From positions 5,114 to 20,037 of the forward strand of contig DCHN01000088.1 in assembly GCA_002315995.1 (NCBI GenBank): a stretch of DNA of 14,924 nt. Reading direction: 5' to 3'. This document shows positions 6,599 to 13,894 of the stretch, piece after piece (position 1 is the stretch's first letter; every line of letters starts with the position of its first letter). Source of the DNA: Bacteroidales bacterium UBA1751. GTDB lineage: Bacteria > Bacteroidota > Bacteroidia > Bacteroidales > UBA932. Below the pieces are notes generated by a model, which saw only the letters and a list, made by a program, of their open reading frames with translations, searched no databases and was not told where the DNA came from. The position numbers and the translations under genes were made by a program.

Positions 6599-8742
6599 TG
6601 CAGGTTGACAAACTCATAGAGAAGAATCAGGCAAACCTGAAGGCTATGGAGGATGCAAAGTCAGATTTGCATTCAATGCTTGGCTATGTTGGAAGTGAGA
6701 GTGATTCCGTTGCATCCAAAATGGCTCTCCAGAGCGTTCTTGATTATTTGAAACTATCGCTCTTGGTAGAGCAGGATTGTCTTGATTTGAAGCAGGCGGA
6801 GGCCTGGTTGCAGAACAAGAGCATCCCATGCCTTAGGTGCACCTTGGAGGGGAAGTGGTGGAGTAAGGCGGCAGGTCCTCTCTTGTGCATAGATGAAAAT
6901 GGGAAGATTGCGGCGCTTATTCCCAATGCGTTCGGATACAGATTCAGAGATGTGAAAAGTGGAAAAATGAGGAGCGTTTCAAGGAAGAATGCCTCTTCTT
7001 TTGGTAAAAATGCGCTCAGCGTGGTAAAACCTTTGCCTTCTACTTCTCTTACAATAAAGGATTTGTACGCTTTTATCATTAAGAGCGTTCCTATAGCAAA
7101 CAGGATTGCCGTTGTTTTCTTCTGTGTCATTGCCACACTCCTTACAATGCTGGTTCCGGTTGCAAACAAAATCATTTTCAAAGAGGTTGTCCCTTCTGGA
7201 TTGACGTATGAGATACTTCCTGTTTGCGCGCTTTTGTTTGGGGCTGGCATAAGCAGCGCTCTCTTTGGCGTCTGCAACAATGTTGTCTTGTTGCGTGCCA
7301 AGGACAAGGTGAATGCAATGGTGCAACCTGCGCTTATGTCAAGGCTGCTCTATTTGCCTTCATCATTTTTTAAAAAATACTCTTCCGGAGAGTTGAGCAC
7401 AAGGGTTCTTTCGGTTACCAATGCATATCAGCTTTTGACCAATCAGATACTTGTAGCGTTTGAGGGCGGGATCTTTTCAATAATGTATGTGCTTATTGCC
7501 TTTGTATACGCAAAAGAGATGATGTGGGTGATTACCCTTACTGTATTATCTGCAGGTATATTCTCATTTTTTGAAATAAGGGCTTCAATAAAGGAATACA
7601 ACAAAAAGTTGCCAAATGCTGTAAAGACACAGAACTTCTCGAAGAGTGCAATTGCGGGTATTCAGAAGATAAAGAACAACAGGGCTGAGGCAAGGGTCTT
7701 TGCACAATGGACAAAGCGTTTCAGCCAGTCTGAGGTTAGAAGTGCAAACAGCTCATTCTTTATGAGGTATAAAAAAGGGCTTGGTTGCGTAATTGCAAAC
7801 TTTTTTATTCTGGTGGCCTACTTTGCAGCGTGGTATCACGATGTTGCCCTGAGTGATTATGTTGCTTTCATGTCTGCTTTTGCAATAATGCAGGCGGCAT
7901 TGGACAATGGAAGGCGTGTGCTTGATACCATTGCCAGAATATCACCTCAGCTGAAGCTGCTGGAGCCTATTCTGGCTGCGGAGCCTGAGAATAAGAGCTT
8001 TGATACCGATGTCAATGTCATTACCGGAAGCATAGATTTGAACCACGTTTCATTTGTATATGGTTCAATGAACTCAAAACTTCTTGATGATGTTTCCCTG
8101 CATATTCCAGCTGGGCAAAGCGTTGGATTGGTGGGTAGTTCGGGCTGTGGAAAGAGTACACTTATGCGAGTAATGATGGGTTTTGACAAGCCATCTGGCG
8201 GTTCGGTTTATTACGGGCAATATAATGTGCATGATGTGAATATTGCCCATTTGAGACAGTTTGTGGGATATTGCCCGCAGAATCTGCAGATTTTCCCGGG
8301 TACGGTGGAGGAGAATATAAGAATGGGATACACTGGTTACTCTAAGGAGGAGATTTGGAAAGCGGCTGAAGCGGCCTGCATAGCAGATGATTTGCGTAGA
8401 ATGCCAAAGCAACTTGATACGGAGCTTGGTGAGGGTGGAACTGGTTTGAGTGGTGGGCAATGCCAGAGGCTCCTCATTGCCAGGGCACTTTTGAACAAAC
8501 CGAAGATTCTTTTCCTCGATGAGGCAACTTCTGCACTTGACAATATCACCCAGAAGGGCGTTTCAGACAATATAGATAAAATGGGTTGTACCAGAATAAT
8601 GATTGCGCACAGACTTAGTACAGTTATGAACTGCGATAGAATTATTGTTCTTGACAACGGCAAGATAGTGGAAGACGGCTCTCCGAGGGAGCTAATGGCT
8701 CAGAGGGGATTTTTCTATCAGCTTAGTAAGAGACAGATGTAA
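6598..8742 (+). CDS. ABC exporter half-transporter, NHLM ABC2-like, with N-terminal accessory domain
   Basis: This 714-residue protein has three parts. A cytoplasmic N-terminal domain (1 to about 160) contains GKWWSKAAGPLLCIDENGK (W87, W88) and an IPNAFGYRFRD stretch. A membrane domain (about 163-455) follows, then an ATPase domain (about 470-714). The WW..AGPLL block followed by a VKPLP segment before the first helix is the pattern I associate with NHLM bacteriocin-system ABC2 proteins. ATPase motifs are intact: Walker A GSSGCGKST (513-521), Q-loop CPQNLQIFPG, signature LSGGQ (617-621), Walker B FLDEATSALD (D641, E642) and H671. Both ATPase sites of a dimer with the preceding protein would therefore carry a catalytic Glu, unlike many heterodimeric exporters with one degenerate site. 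The start overlaps the ABC1 stop by one base. The lipoprotein adaptor begins 8 bases after its stop. Confidence 0.85.
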   Translation: MQVDKLIEKNQANLKAMEDAKSDLHSMLGYVGSESDSVASKMALQSVLDYLKLSLLVEQDCLDLKQAEAWLQNKSIPCLRCTLEGKWWSKAAGPLLCIDENGKIAALIPNAFGYRFRDVKSGKMRSVSRKNASSFGKNALSVVKPLPSTSLTIKDLYAFIIKSVPIANRIAVVFFCVIATLLTMLVPVANKIIFKEVVPSGLTYEILPVCALLFGAGISSALFGVCNNVVLLRAKDKVNAMVQPALMSRLLYLPSSFFKKYSSGELSTRVLSVTNAYQLLTNQILVAFEGGIFSIMYVLIAFVYAKEMMWVITLTVLSAGIFSFFEIRASIKEYNKKLPNAVKTQNFSKSAIAGIQKIKNNRAEARVFAQWTKRFSQSEVRSANSSFFMRYKKGLGCVIANFFILVAYFAAWYHDVALSDYVAFMSAFAIMQAALDNGRRVLDTIARISPQLKLLEPILAAEPENKSFDTDVNVITGSIDLNHVSFVYGSMNSKLLDDVSLHIPAGQSVGLVGSSGCGKSTLMRVMMGFDKPSGGSVYYGQYNVHDVNIAHLRQFVGYCPQNLQIFPGTVEENIRMGYTGYSKEEIWKAAEAACIADDLRRMPKQLDTELGEGGTGLSGGQCQRLLIARALLNKPKILFLDEATSALDNITQKGVSDNIDKMGCTRIMIAHRLSTVMNCDRIIVLDNGKIVEDGSPRELMAQRGFFYQLSKRQM

Positions 8743-8750
8743 TTACAGAT

Positions 8751-9578
8751 ATGAAACGGTTTTTTATATACAGTTTGATTCTTGGCGCACTTGCATCATG
8801 TGCCGGTAGTGGCACAGAGAGTTCTGTAAACAGCGATAAGGCAAGTGGGGCTGCTTTGGTTGCTGAGACTGTAGCTGATTTGAATGCAAATACAAAAGTG
8901 GAGACAAAGGTTCTTGTAAGCAAGGGCGTTATTCGTTCCGATAGGGAGGTGAGGGTTTTTGCATCTATTGAGGGGCAGCTCAAGGATGTGAAACTTATTG
9001 AGGGTCAGCGCGTGCGCAGGGGAGAGTTGCTATTCAGCCTTGAGGATTCTGAGGTTGCAGACCGTGTGGCTTTGTGCAAAAGTGAGCTGGAGCAGGCAAA
9101 ACTGCGTATGCAGGAGATTCTCATAGGCCAGGGGTACAAGAGGGATTCATTGGAAAAGGCTCCTGAAAAGATAAAGGAGTATGCCAGAATCAAGAGTGGT
9201 GTGAATGTTAAGGAGAAGGCTTTGGAATTGAACCTTGCAACACTGCGCAAGTGTAGGATTGTTGCACCTCAAGATGGTTTGGTTACACTTATAGAGGCGC
9301 TTCCTTATGACTTTGTAGAGCCTGGTCAGACCCTTTGTTACATTACGGATCCGAATCATCTCATTGTGCAGTTCAGTATACTTGAAACTGAGCTCAGTAA
9401 GTTCAAGGTGGGAACAGAAATTGAGTTGCGCGCAATAGCTTATGCCAATATTCCTCACAAGGCAACGGTCAGGAGTATTAATTCAACTGTTGATGCTGGC
9501 GGAATGGTGAAGGTTGAGGCGGTTGTTGCAGATAATGAGAATCTTATGCCGGGAATGACAGCAGTAATAAATTTGTAG
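8751..9578 (+). CDS. Lipoprotein periplasmic adaptor, RND/AcrA-like (HlyD superfamily)
   Basis: This 275-residue adaptor starts with a lipoprotein signal, lipobox LASC with the modified Cys at residue 17, so it should be lipid-anchored. No acidic residues directly follow the Cys, consistent with a periplasmic rather than surface location. A first lipoyl half (FASIEGQLKDVKLIEGQRVRRGELLF) is followed by a helical hairpin of about 60-70 residues (about 99-163) and the second lipoyl half (CRIVAPQDGLVTLIEALPYDFVEPGQ). A beta-barrel domain ends at LMPGMTAVINL. It stops there, without the membrane-proximal domain normally found in AcrA-type adaptors of 350-400 residues. Position between the ABC genes and the TolC gene implies it bridges the pump to the outer-membrane channel. 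No RND pump gene is present, so its partner is most likely the ABC pair. Confidence 0.83.
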   Translation: MKRFFIYSLILGALASCAGSGTESSVNSDKASGAALVAETVADLNANTKVETKVLVSKGVIRSDREVRVFASIEGQLKDVKLIEGQRVRRGELLFSLEDSEVADRVALCKSELEQAKLRMQEILIGQGYKRDSLEKAPEKIKEYARIKSGVNVKEKALELNLATLRKCRIVAPQDGLVTLIEALPYDFVEPGQTLCYITDPNHLIVQFSILETELSKFKVGTEIELRAIAYANIPHKATVRSINSTVDAGGMVKVEAVVADNENLMPGMTAVINL

Positions 9579-9612
9579 AGCGGCTGTAGAAAATGGTTTT
9601 AATATTGCGGTT

Positions 9613-11073
9613 ATGTATAAATCTTTCATTATAGTTCCGGTTTTTCTCCTGGTCTCTATATATGGCTATGCCCAGAGTGCATCTTCGGAACATTCAGGGA
9701 ATGTATCGGCTGAATGCGTGCGGGTAATTTCGCTGGATGATGCCATTTCCATTGCTCAGGACAGTACCATAGCTGCATATCAGAACCATAATGCTCTGCT
9801 TCGCTCACAGTGGGAGTACAGCCAGTTCCTTGCAACGCGCAAACCTCAGCTCTCATTTGAGCTGAATCCTACATATCAGAAATTCCTCTCGGAACCTGCT
9901 CTCCATTATTACAAGTTTCGTGACTACAATATGCTCAATACATTTGGGGAGTTCCGTCTGGAGCAGCAGGCCCTGGGGTTGGGTGGAGAGTTTTATGCCA
10001 CTTCCGGAATGATATGGACAGAGTATTTCGGCGCTGATGCAGGGTCGCGTATATTCTCCTCTGTTCCTCTTGGAATTGGATACTCGAACAATCTTTTAAG
10101 CTATAATGCCCACAAGTGGGAGAAGGAGATAAGGGACTTCCATATTGAGAGTGAGAAGTTGGCCTATAACTACGAGCTGCTTGCAATTGCAGAGAAGGCT
10201 GAGAACTATTATGTTGAGTGTCTTGTGGCGGAAGCCGGCTGCAATGTGTGTATGTTGAATTCTAAGGTGACACTCAAATCGCTTGAAATAGGGCGGGAGA
10301 AGTTTGAAATAGCCTCAATAACAAAGAATGAGCTCTTCTCGCTGGAGCTTCAGCATCTCAATGCCGAGAACTCCCTTTTCGATGCCCGGCAGAGGGTTAA
10401 GGATGCCAGGAGTGCGCTCTTCTCCTATCTGCAGGTAGAAGATAATGGAGAGGTACTTCAAATTCCTGCGGTTCCGGAGTACAGGTATATTGATCCTGAG
10501 GAGGCTTTGAGAATGGCTGAGGAGAATAATCCGGACTATAGGAACAAGAGGGAGGAGATACTGAGGGCTCAGCAGAGAGTTGACAAGGCTAGGGCTGAAT
10601 CATCTTTCATGCAGAGTGCTCTTGACTTGAATCTGGGTATTCAGAACAGTTCCGACGTTCTCCCAAATGCCTATTCAAATCAGAAATTCTTTGCGTACGG
10701 AGGAATCACGTTGAAGATACCTATTGTTGACGGAGGCTTGGCCAAGAGCAGGAAAAAGGCTGCTGAATACAATTTGAAATATGCTGAAACGGCGGTTGCT
10801 GAGCAGCTTCGGGTGCTTGAACTCAGTGTAAAGCTGGCATTGAATGATTTCAATACGCAGCAGAATCTCATAGATCGTACAAGCAAGGCCGTAAAGCTTG
10901 CAGATGAATCATTTGCTTTGGCTCAGGAGCTCTATGAAAATGGTGAAATAGACATCAATACATTTACGCTTGCCCTAAACCGTAAGGATGATGCCTATAC
11001 CAACTATTTGAAATCTCTTCAGGCTTACTGGAACAGCTGGTATGCACTCAAGAAGCTGTGTGTTGTGTTGTAG
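9613..11073 (+). CDS. TolC-family outer-membrane efflux protein
   Basis: This 486-residue protein has a cleavable Sec signal (probable cleavage after AYA, about residue 20) and the long alternating helices of the outer-membrane factor family. Near the start, VISLDDAISIAQDS matches the usual L..A...A... opening helix. The second structural repeat begins around residue 295 with DPEEALRMAEENNPDYRNKREEI, and a conserved segment FAYGGITLKIPIVDGGLAKSR follows near residue 360, matching the typical G..L..PIFDGG motif. The C-terminal helices (ALNDFNTQQN to YTNYLKSLQAYWNSWYAL) are also typical. Three such protomers form the outer-membrane channel and periplasmic tunnel. It is the last gene of the cassette and lies 34 bases after the lipoprotein adaptor. 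The next gene is functionally unrelated. Confidence 0.9.
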   Translation: MYKSFIIVPVFLLVSIYGYAQSASSEHSGNVSAECVRVISLDDAISIAQDSTIAAYQNHNALLRSQWEYSQFLATRKPQLSFELNPTYQKFLSEPALHYYKFRDYNMLNTFGEFRLEQQALGLGGEFYATSGMIWTEYFGADAGSRIFSSVPLGIGYSNNLLSYNAHKWEKEIRDFHIESEKLAYNYELLAIAEKAENYYVECLVAEAGCNVCMLNSKVTLKSLEIGREKFEIASITKNELFSLELQHLNAENSLFDARQRVKDARSALFSYLQVEDNGEVLQIPAVPEYRYIDPEEALRMAEENNPDYRNKREEILRAQQRVDKARAESSFMQSALDLNLGIQNSSDVLPNAYSNQKFFAYGGITLKIPIVDGGLAKSRKKAAEYNLKYAETAVAEQLRVLELSVKLALNDFNTQQNLIDRTSKAVKLADESFALAQELYENGEIDINTFTLALNRKDDAYTNYLKSLQAYWNSWYALKKLCVVL

Positions 11074-11131
11074 TGCAATACTGTACAGCTGTGTAATGTT
11101 TCGTTTTTTGCTTCACTTAATATATTGATGT

Positions 11132-12451
11132 ATGGACTTTAACGTTTTGTGCCAGCTTTTCATCGTACTTCTCGTAATTTATGCTGGTTCCAAGTTTGGT
11201 GGAATAAGTATGGGTATTGCCAGCATGTTCGGTGGATATCTTCTGGTCTACTGGTTCGGCCTTGAGCCGGGCAACGCTCCATTCGATGTAATGCTCATAA
11301 TAATATCTGTTATTTGTGCATCATCTGCGCTGAAGGCCTCTGGAGGAATGGACTATCTTGTGGGAAAAGCTTCACTTTTCTTAAGGAAGCATCCGGAACA
11401 TATAACCTATTTCGGGCCGCTTGTATGCTGGTTGTTCTGTATTGTTGCAGGTACGGCACATACAAGCTACGCAATGCTTCCTATTATTTCTGAAATTGCA
11501 CAGAAGAACAAGGTGCGTCCGGAGCGCCCGCTGAGTGTCTCTGTAATTGCTGCCTCTCTTGGAATTACCGGCAGTCCTGTTTCAGCGGCAACGGCAGCGC
11601 TTATAAGCGAGGAGTTGCTGGGGTTGAAGGGTATAGGTATGCTTGATATAATCATCATTTGCGTGCCGGCCTCCCTCATTGCAATATTTGTTGCATCATT
11701 CGTTCAGAACCGCGTAGGAAAGGAGCTTGAGGACGATCCTGTATATCAGGAGAGACTTGAAAAAGGCCTCGTAAAGGATTCGTCATCGCAGGACATGATA
11801 GCAGCTATGTCTCCTGAAAAGGTTAAGAGGGCTCGTTTTTCGGTATGTCTGTTTTTGTTGGTAGTGCTTATCATTATCCTTTTTGGTTTGGTTCCTTCGT
11901 GGAAGTTGCCAAATGTTCCATTGTCATCCACTATAATTATGTTCATGTTTATTGCAGCAGGCATTATTGCCATTGTAGGCAAGGTCAAGGTTATCGAAAT
12001 CTCCAAGGGAAGCATATTTGAGGCTGGTATGGTTGCAGTAATCAATGTTTTTGGAGTGGCGTGGCTTGGAGATACCATTTTCCACGGCAACCTGGAACTC
12101 TTCACAGGCGGCATTGCCGGAATCGTGAGCCAGGCCCCTATACTCTTTGCCGTAGCCCTCTTCATAATGTCAATTCTGCTCTTTTCGCAGGCAGCAACGG
12201 TTAAGACACTTTATCCACTTGGGATAGCCTTAGGTATAAATCCGGCTCTTCTTGTGGCCATGTTCCCGGCTTGCAACGGTTATTTCTTCCTGCCTAACTA
12301 CCCTACGGAAATTGCGGCAATAAATCTTGATACAACAGGTACCACCACCGCTGGAAAGCATCTGATTGACCACTCTTTCCAGCTCTCCGGCTTCATTACC
12401 ACTATTGTCTCAATTTCCCTTGCCTGTCTCACGGTATGGCTGTTTTACTAG
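11132..12451 (+). CDS. dcuB: Anaerobic C4-dicarboxylate transporter, DcuA/DcuB family
   Basis: This 439-residue polytopic inner-membrane carrier exchanges fumarate, malate or aspartate for succinate during anaerobic growth. Its length fits the family (433-446 in Escherichia coli). The signature region FGPLVCWLFCIVAGTAHTSY from about residue 94, followed by a conserved KVRPERPLS.S loop and ITGSPVSAATAAL, is diagnostic for Dcu proteins. So is the late FPACNGYFFLPNYPTEIAAI stretch. A hydrophilic cytoplasmic loop spans about 190-235. Whether it is functionally DcuA or DcuB cannot be settled here; the symbol is given by family resemblance. No fumarase, aspartase or fumarate reductase gene is adjacent. 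A 58-base gap separates it from tolC, and I see no convincing promoter in that gap, so it may be read from upstream. Confidence 0.9.
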   Translation: MDFNVLCQLFIVLLVIYAGSKFGGISMGIASMFGGYLLVYWFGLEPGNAPFDVMLIIISVICASSALKASGGMDYLVGKASLFLRKHPEHITYFGPLVCWLFCIVAGTAHTSYAMLPIISEIAQKNKVRPERPLSVSVIAASLGITGSPVSAATAALISEELLGLKGIGMLDIIIICVPASLIAIFVASFVQNRVGKELEDDPVYQERLEKGLVKDSSSQDMIAAMSPEKVKRARFSVCLFLLVVLIIILFGLVPSWKLPNVPLSSTIIMFMFIAAGIIAIVGKVKVIEISKGSIFEAGMVAVINVFGVAWLGDTIFHGNLELFTGGIAGIVSQAPILFAVALFIMSILLFSQAATVKTLYPLGIALGINPALLVAMFPACNGYFFLPNYPTEIAAINLDTTGTTTAGKHLIDHSFQLSGFITTIVSISLACLTVWLFY

Positions 12452-12493
12452 GATTTTTTTGATAATGGTTCGTAAATGATGATATGATTGTTG

Positions 12494-12501
12494 TATATTT
12501 G
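12494..12501 (+). promoter_or_regulatory. -7 box upstream of the sugar-binding lipoprotein gene
   Basis: TATATTTG fits TAnnTTTG exactly and lies 26 bases before the ATG at 12528. A weak -33 candidate, TTCG at 12469-12472, is 21 bases upstream (3 of 4 matches to TTTG). The element lies in the 76-base gap after the dicarboxylate transporter gene, which suggests an independent transcription unit. Confidence 0.52.
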
Positions 12502-12527
12502 CACCGCAAAAATCAAAACTAATAGAA

Positions 12528-13541
12528 ATGATAAGGAAAGTTATATTGTTTGTTGTGCTGGCTGCAGCTCTGATTGTCTCATCATGTAGCAAAGAGGCAA
12601 CCAAGGAGAAAAGGGTGGCAGCGTTTCTTCTTTCAAGTGAATCTAATGCACGCTGGAGCGTCGATGAGAAGTCTCTGTCAGAGGCTTTGGAAGCAATGAA
12701 TCTGGATTATTCAGTATTTGTTGCAGATGATGGCTCTGGAGCAGATGAACAGATTGCACAGATTGCCTCCGCTGTTAGCGCAGGTATAAAGACATTGATT
12801 ATTGTACCAGTTGATTTCAATGCCATTGTTTCATCCAAGGTTTTGGAGGGGAAGAGTGACCTGAACATCATCTGCCATGACAGGATGTTGTACAACAGTA
12901 ATGATGTGGATTTCTATTCCGCATGCGACAATGGTGAAATAGGTGAACTCCAGGCGTCGTTCCTTGTTCAGAACTTCATTGCCTCAGGCAAATCTTCAAT
13001 GACACTTGAGATGCTTGCAGGTCCAGCTTCAGACAACAACAGCAAGTTGTTTTTCAATGGTGCATGGAAGATACTCGAGCCATATGTCAATGACGGCTCA
13101 ATAATAATAACAAGTGGCAAGACAAGTTACGAGGCAGTTGCCATGGATAGCTGGGAGACAGATGATGCAGAATCCGCAATGGAGGAGAGACTCAGCAGCT
13201 ATTATCCTGACGGTGCCGTTCCAGATCTTATTCTTGCTCCAAACGACCTTGCTGCAGTTGGTACAGTGGAGGCTGTTGAAAAGCACAATCCTTCAATTTC
13301 TTCGTACCCAGTAATAACTGGTCAGGATAATACCGAAACGGTCCGTACTCTTATAAAGGCAGGCAAGGTAAGTATGACCATTGACAAGTCTATAAGCAAA
13401 ATGGCATACAATACCGCCAATATAGCGAATATGTATGTGAATGGCATTACCCCTGTATCGCCTACATATTATAATAACGGCATCAAGCTTGTTCCTTTTA
13501 TAGCTTCATCGCCAAGGATTATAACTAAAGGGAATCTGTAG
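12528..13541 (+). CDS. Xylose-binding-protein-like periplasmic binding lipoprotein (orphan)
   Basis: This 337-residue lipoprotein (lipobox VSSC, Cys at residue 20) has a type I periplasmic sugar-binding fold. It most resembles XylF-like proteins of CUT2 transporters: CHDRMLYNSNDVDFYSACDN (C116 to N135) parallels the family's YDR...N.D..FY.S.DN segment. A GPASDNNSKLFFNGAWK block, APNDLAAVG (N239, D240) and TGQDNTETV (Q266, D267) match the remaining ligand-site segments. The hinge and ligand-contact pattern suggests a pentose or related monosaccharide, but the substrate is not determined. No permease or ATPase follows, and such CUT2 systems are uncommon in Bacteroidota. It may therefore act as a sensor or scavenging protein, or work with a distant transporter. 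Residues after the Cys (SKEATKEK) are mixed in charge. Confidence 0.8.
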   Translation: MIRKVILFVVLAAALIVSSCSKEATKEKRVAAFLLSSESNARWSVDEKSLSEALEAMNLDYSVFVADDGSGADEQIAQIASAVSAGIKTLIIVPVDFNAIVSSKVLEGKSDLNIICHDRMLYNSNDVDFYSACDNGEIGELQASFLVQNFIASGKSSMTLEMLAGPASDNNSKLFFNGAWKILEPYVNDGSIIITSGKTSYEAVAMDSWETDDAESAMEERLSSYYPDGAVPDLILAPNDLAAVGTVEAVEKHNPSISSYPVITGQDNTETVRTLIKAGKVSMTIDKSISKMAYNTANIANMYVNGITPVSPTYYNNGIKLVPFIASSPRIITKGNL

Positions 13542-13608
13542 ATTTATATTCAATCCTTTTCAGGGAATGGCAGCATCCATGCCGTAAGAGTGCGGAACAG
13601 TTAATAGT

Positions 13609-13888
13609 TCAGCATATTGTTGCGGCGGAATAGAGGTCCCATACCGTATTGAAATTTTTCCAATCTTTCTTTGAGACTTTGCTCAGATACAAATCAGGAT
13701 TCTGAGCAATGATGTATTCAATCTCGTTGATTCCTTGAGCGTTGAACAACCAGAAGGTGGCTAATATTCAAAGCAACAATGCCACTCGGAGACAATAGCT
13801 TTTTTATTATATTTGAAATCGCAAGGAACCAGATGGAATAAACTCGCGACACAAGGGAAGAGTTTGAGTGCTTATAATCAACAAATAA
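13609..13888 (-). pseudogene. Possible decayed minus-strand gene in the 353-base intergenic region
   Basis: The stretch 13542-13894 contains no intact gene. On the minus strand, one frame is open for 52 codons and stops at 13609-13611; it reads protein-like sequence such as GINEIEYIIAQNPDLYLSKV. A second frame, open for 56 codons (13721-13888), stops at 13718-13720 and contains SPSGIVALNISHLLVV. The two overlap at 13721-13767, and a single frameshift would join them. Neither has a credible start codon. I do not recognise the family. In AT-rich DNA, open stretches of this size can occur by chance, so this is a weak call. Apart from this and the promoter box at 13808, I see nothing else in the gap. 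Confidence 0.25.
13808..13815 (+). promoter_or_regulatory. -7 box upstream of the DUF3089 lipoprotein gene
   Basis: TATATTTG matches TAnnTTTG exactly. No TTTG occurs at the expected spacing upstream, so support is partial. Use of this site would give a leader of roughly 70 bases before the ATG at 13895. The AT-rich stretch just before the ATG (AACAAATAATTAAAA) is typical of Bacteroidota translation starts, which rarely rely on a strong Shine-Dalgarno. Confidence 0.38.
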
Positions 13889-13894
13889 TTAAAA

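Noticed and set aside
6744..7307. Long minus-strand open frame (187 codons) opposite the ABC2 gene
   Set aside because: It lies wholly antisense to a well-supported domain with recognisable motifs and has no family features of its own.
11094..11131. T-run at 11104-11109 as a tolC terminator, and TATATTGA at 11121 as a transporter promoter
   Set aside because: No stem precedes the T-run. The box is imperfect and would place the transcription start at or after the ATG.
4059..11131. Hidden small precursor peptide gene within the export cassette
   Set aside because: All gaps are 58 bases or less and none holds an open frame with a double-glycine or Nif11-like leader.
12451..12461. T-run after the dicarboxylate transporter gene as an intrinsic terminator
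   Set aside because: I find no GC-rich inverted repeat immediately upstream.
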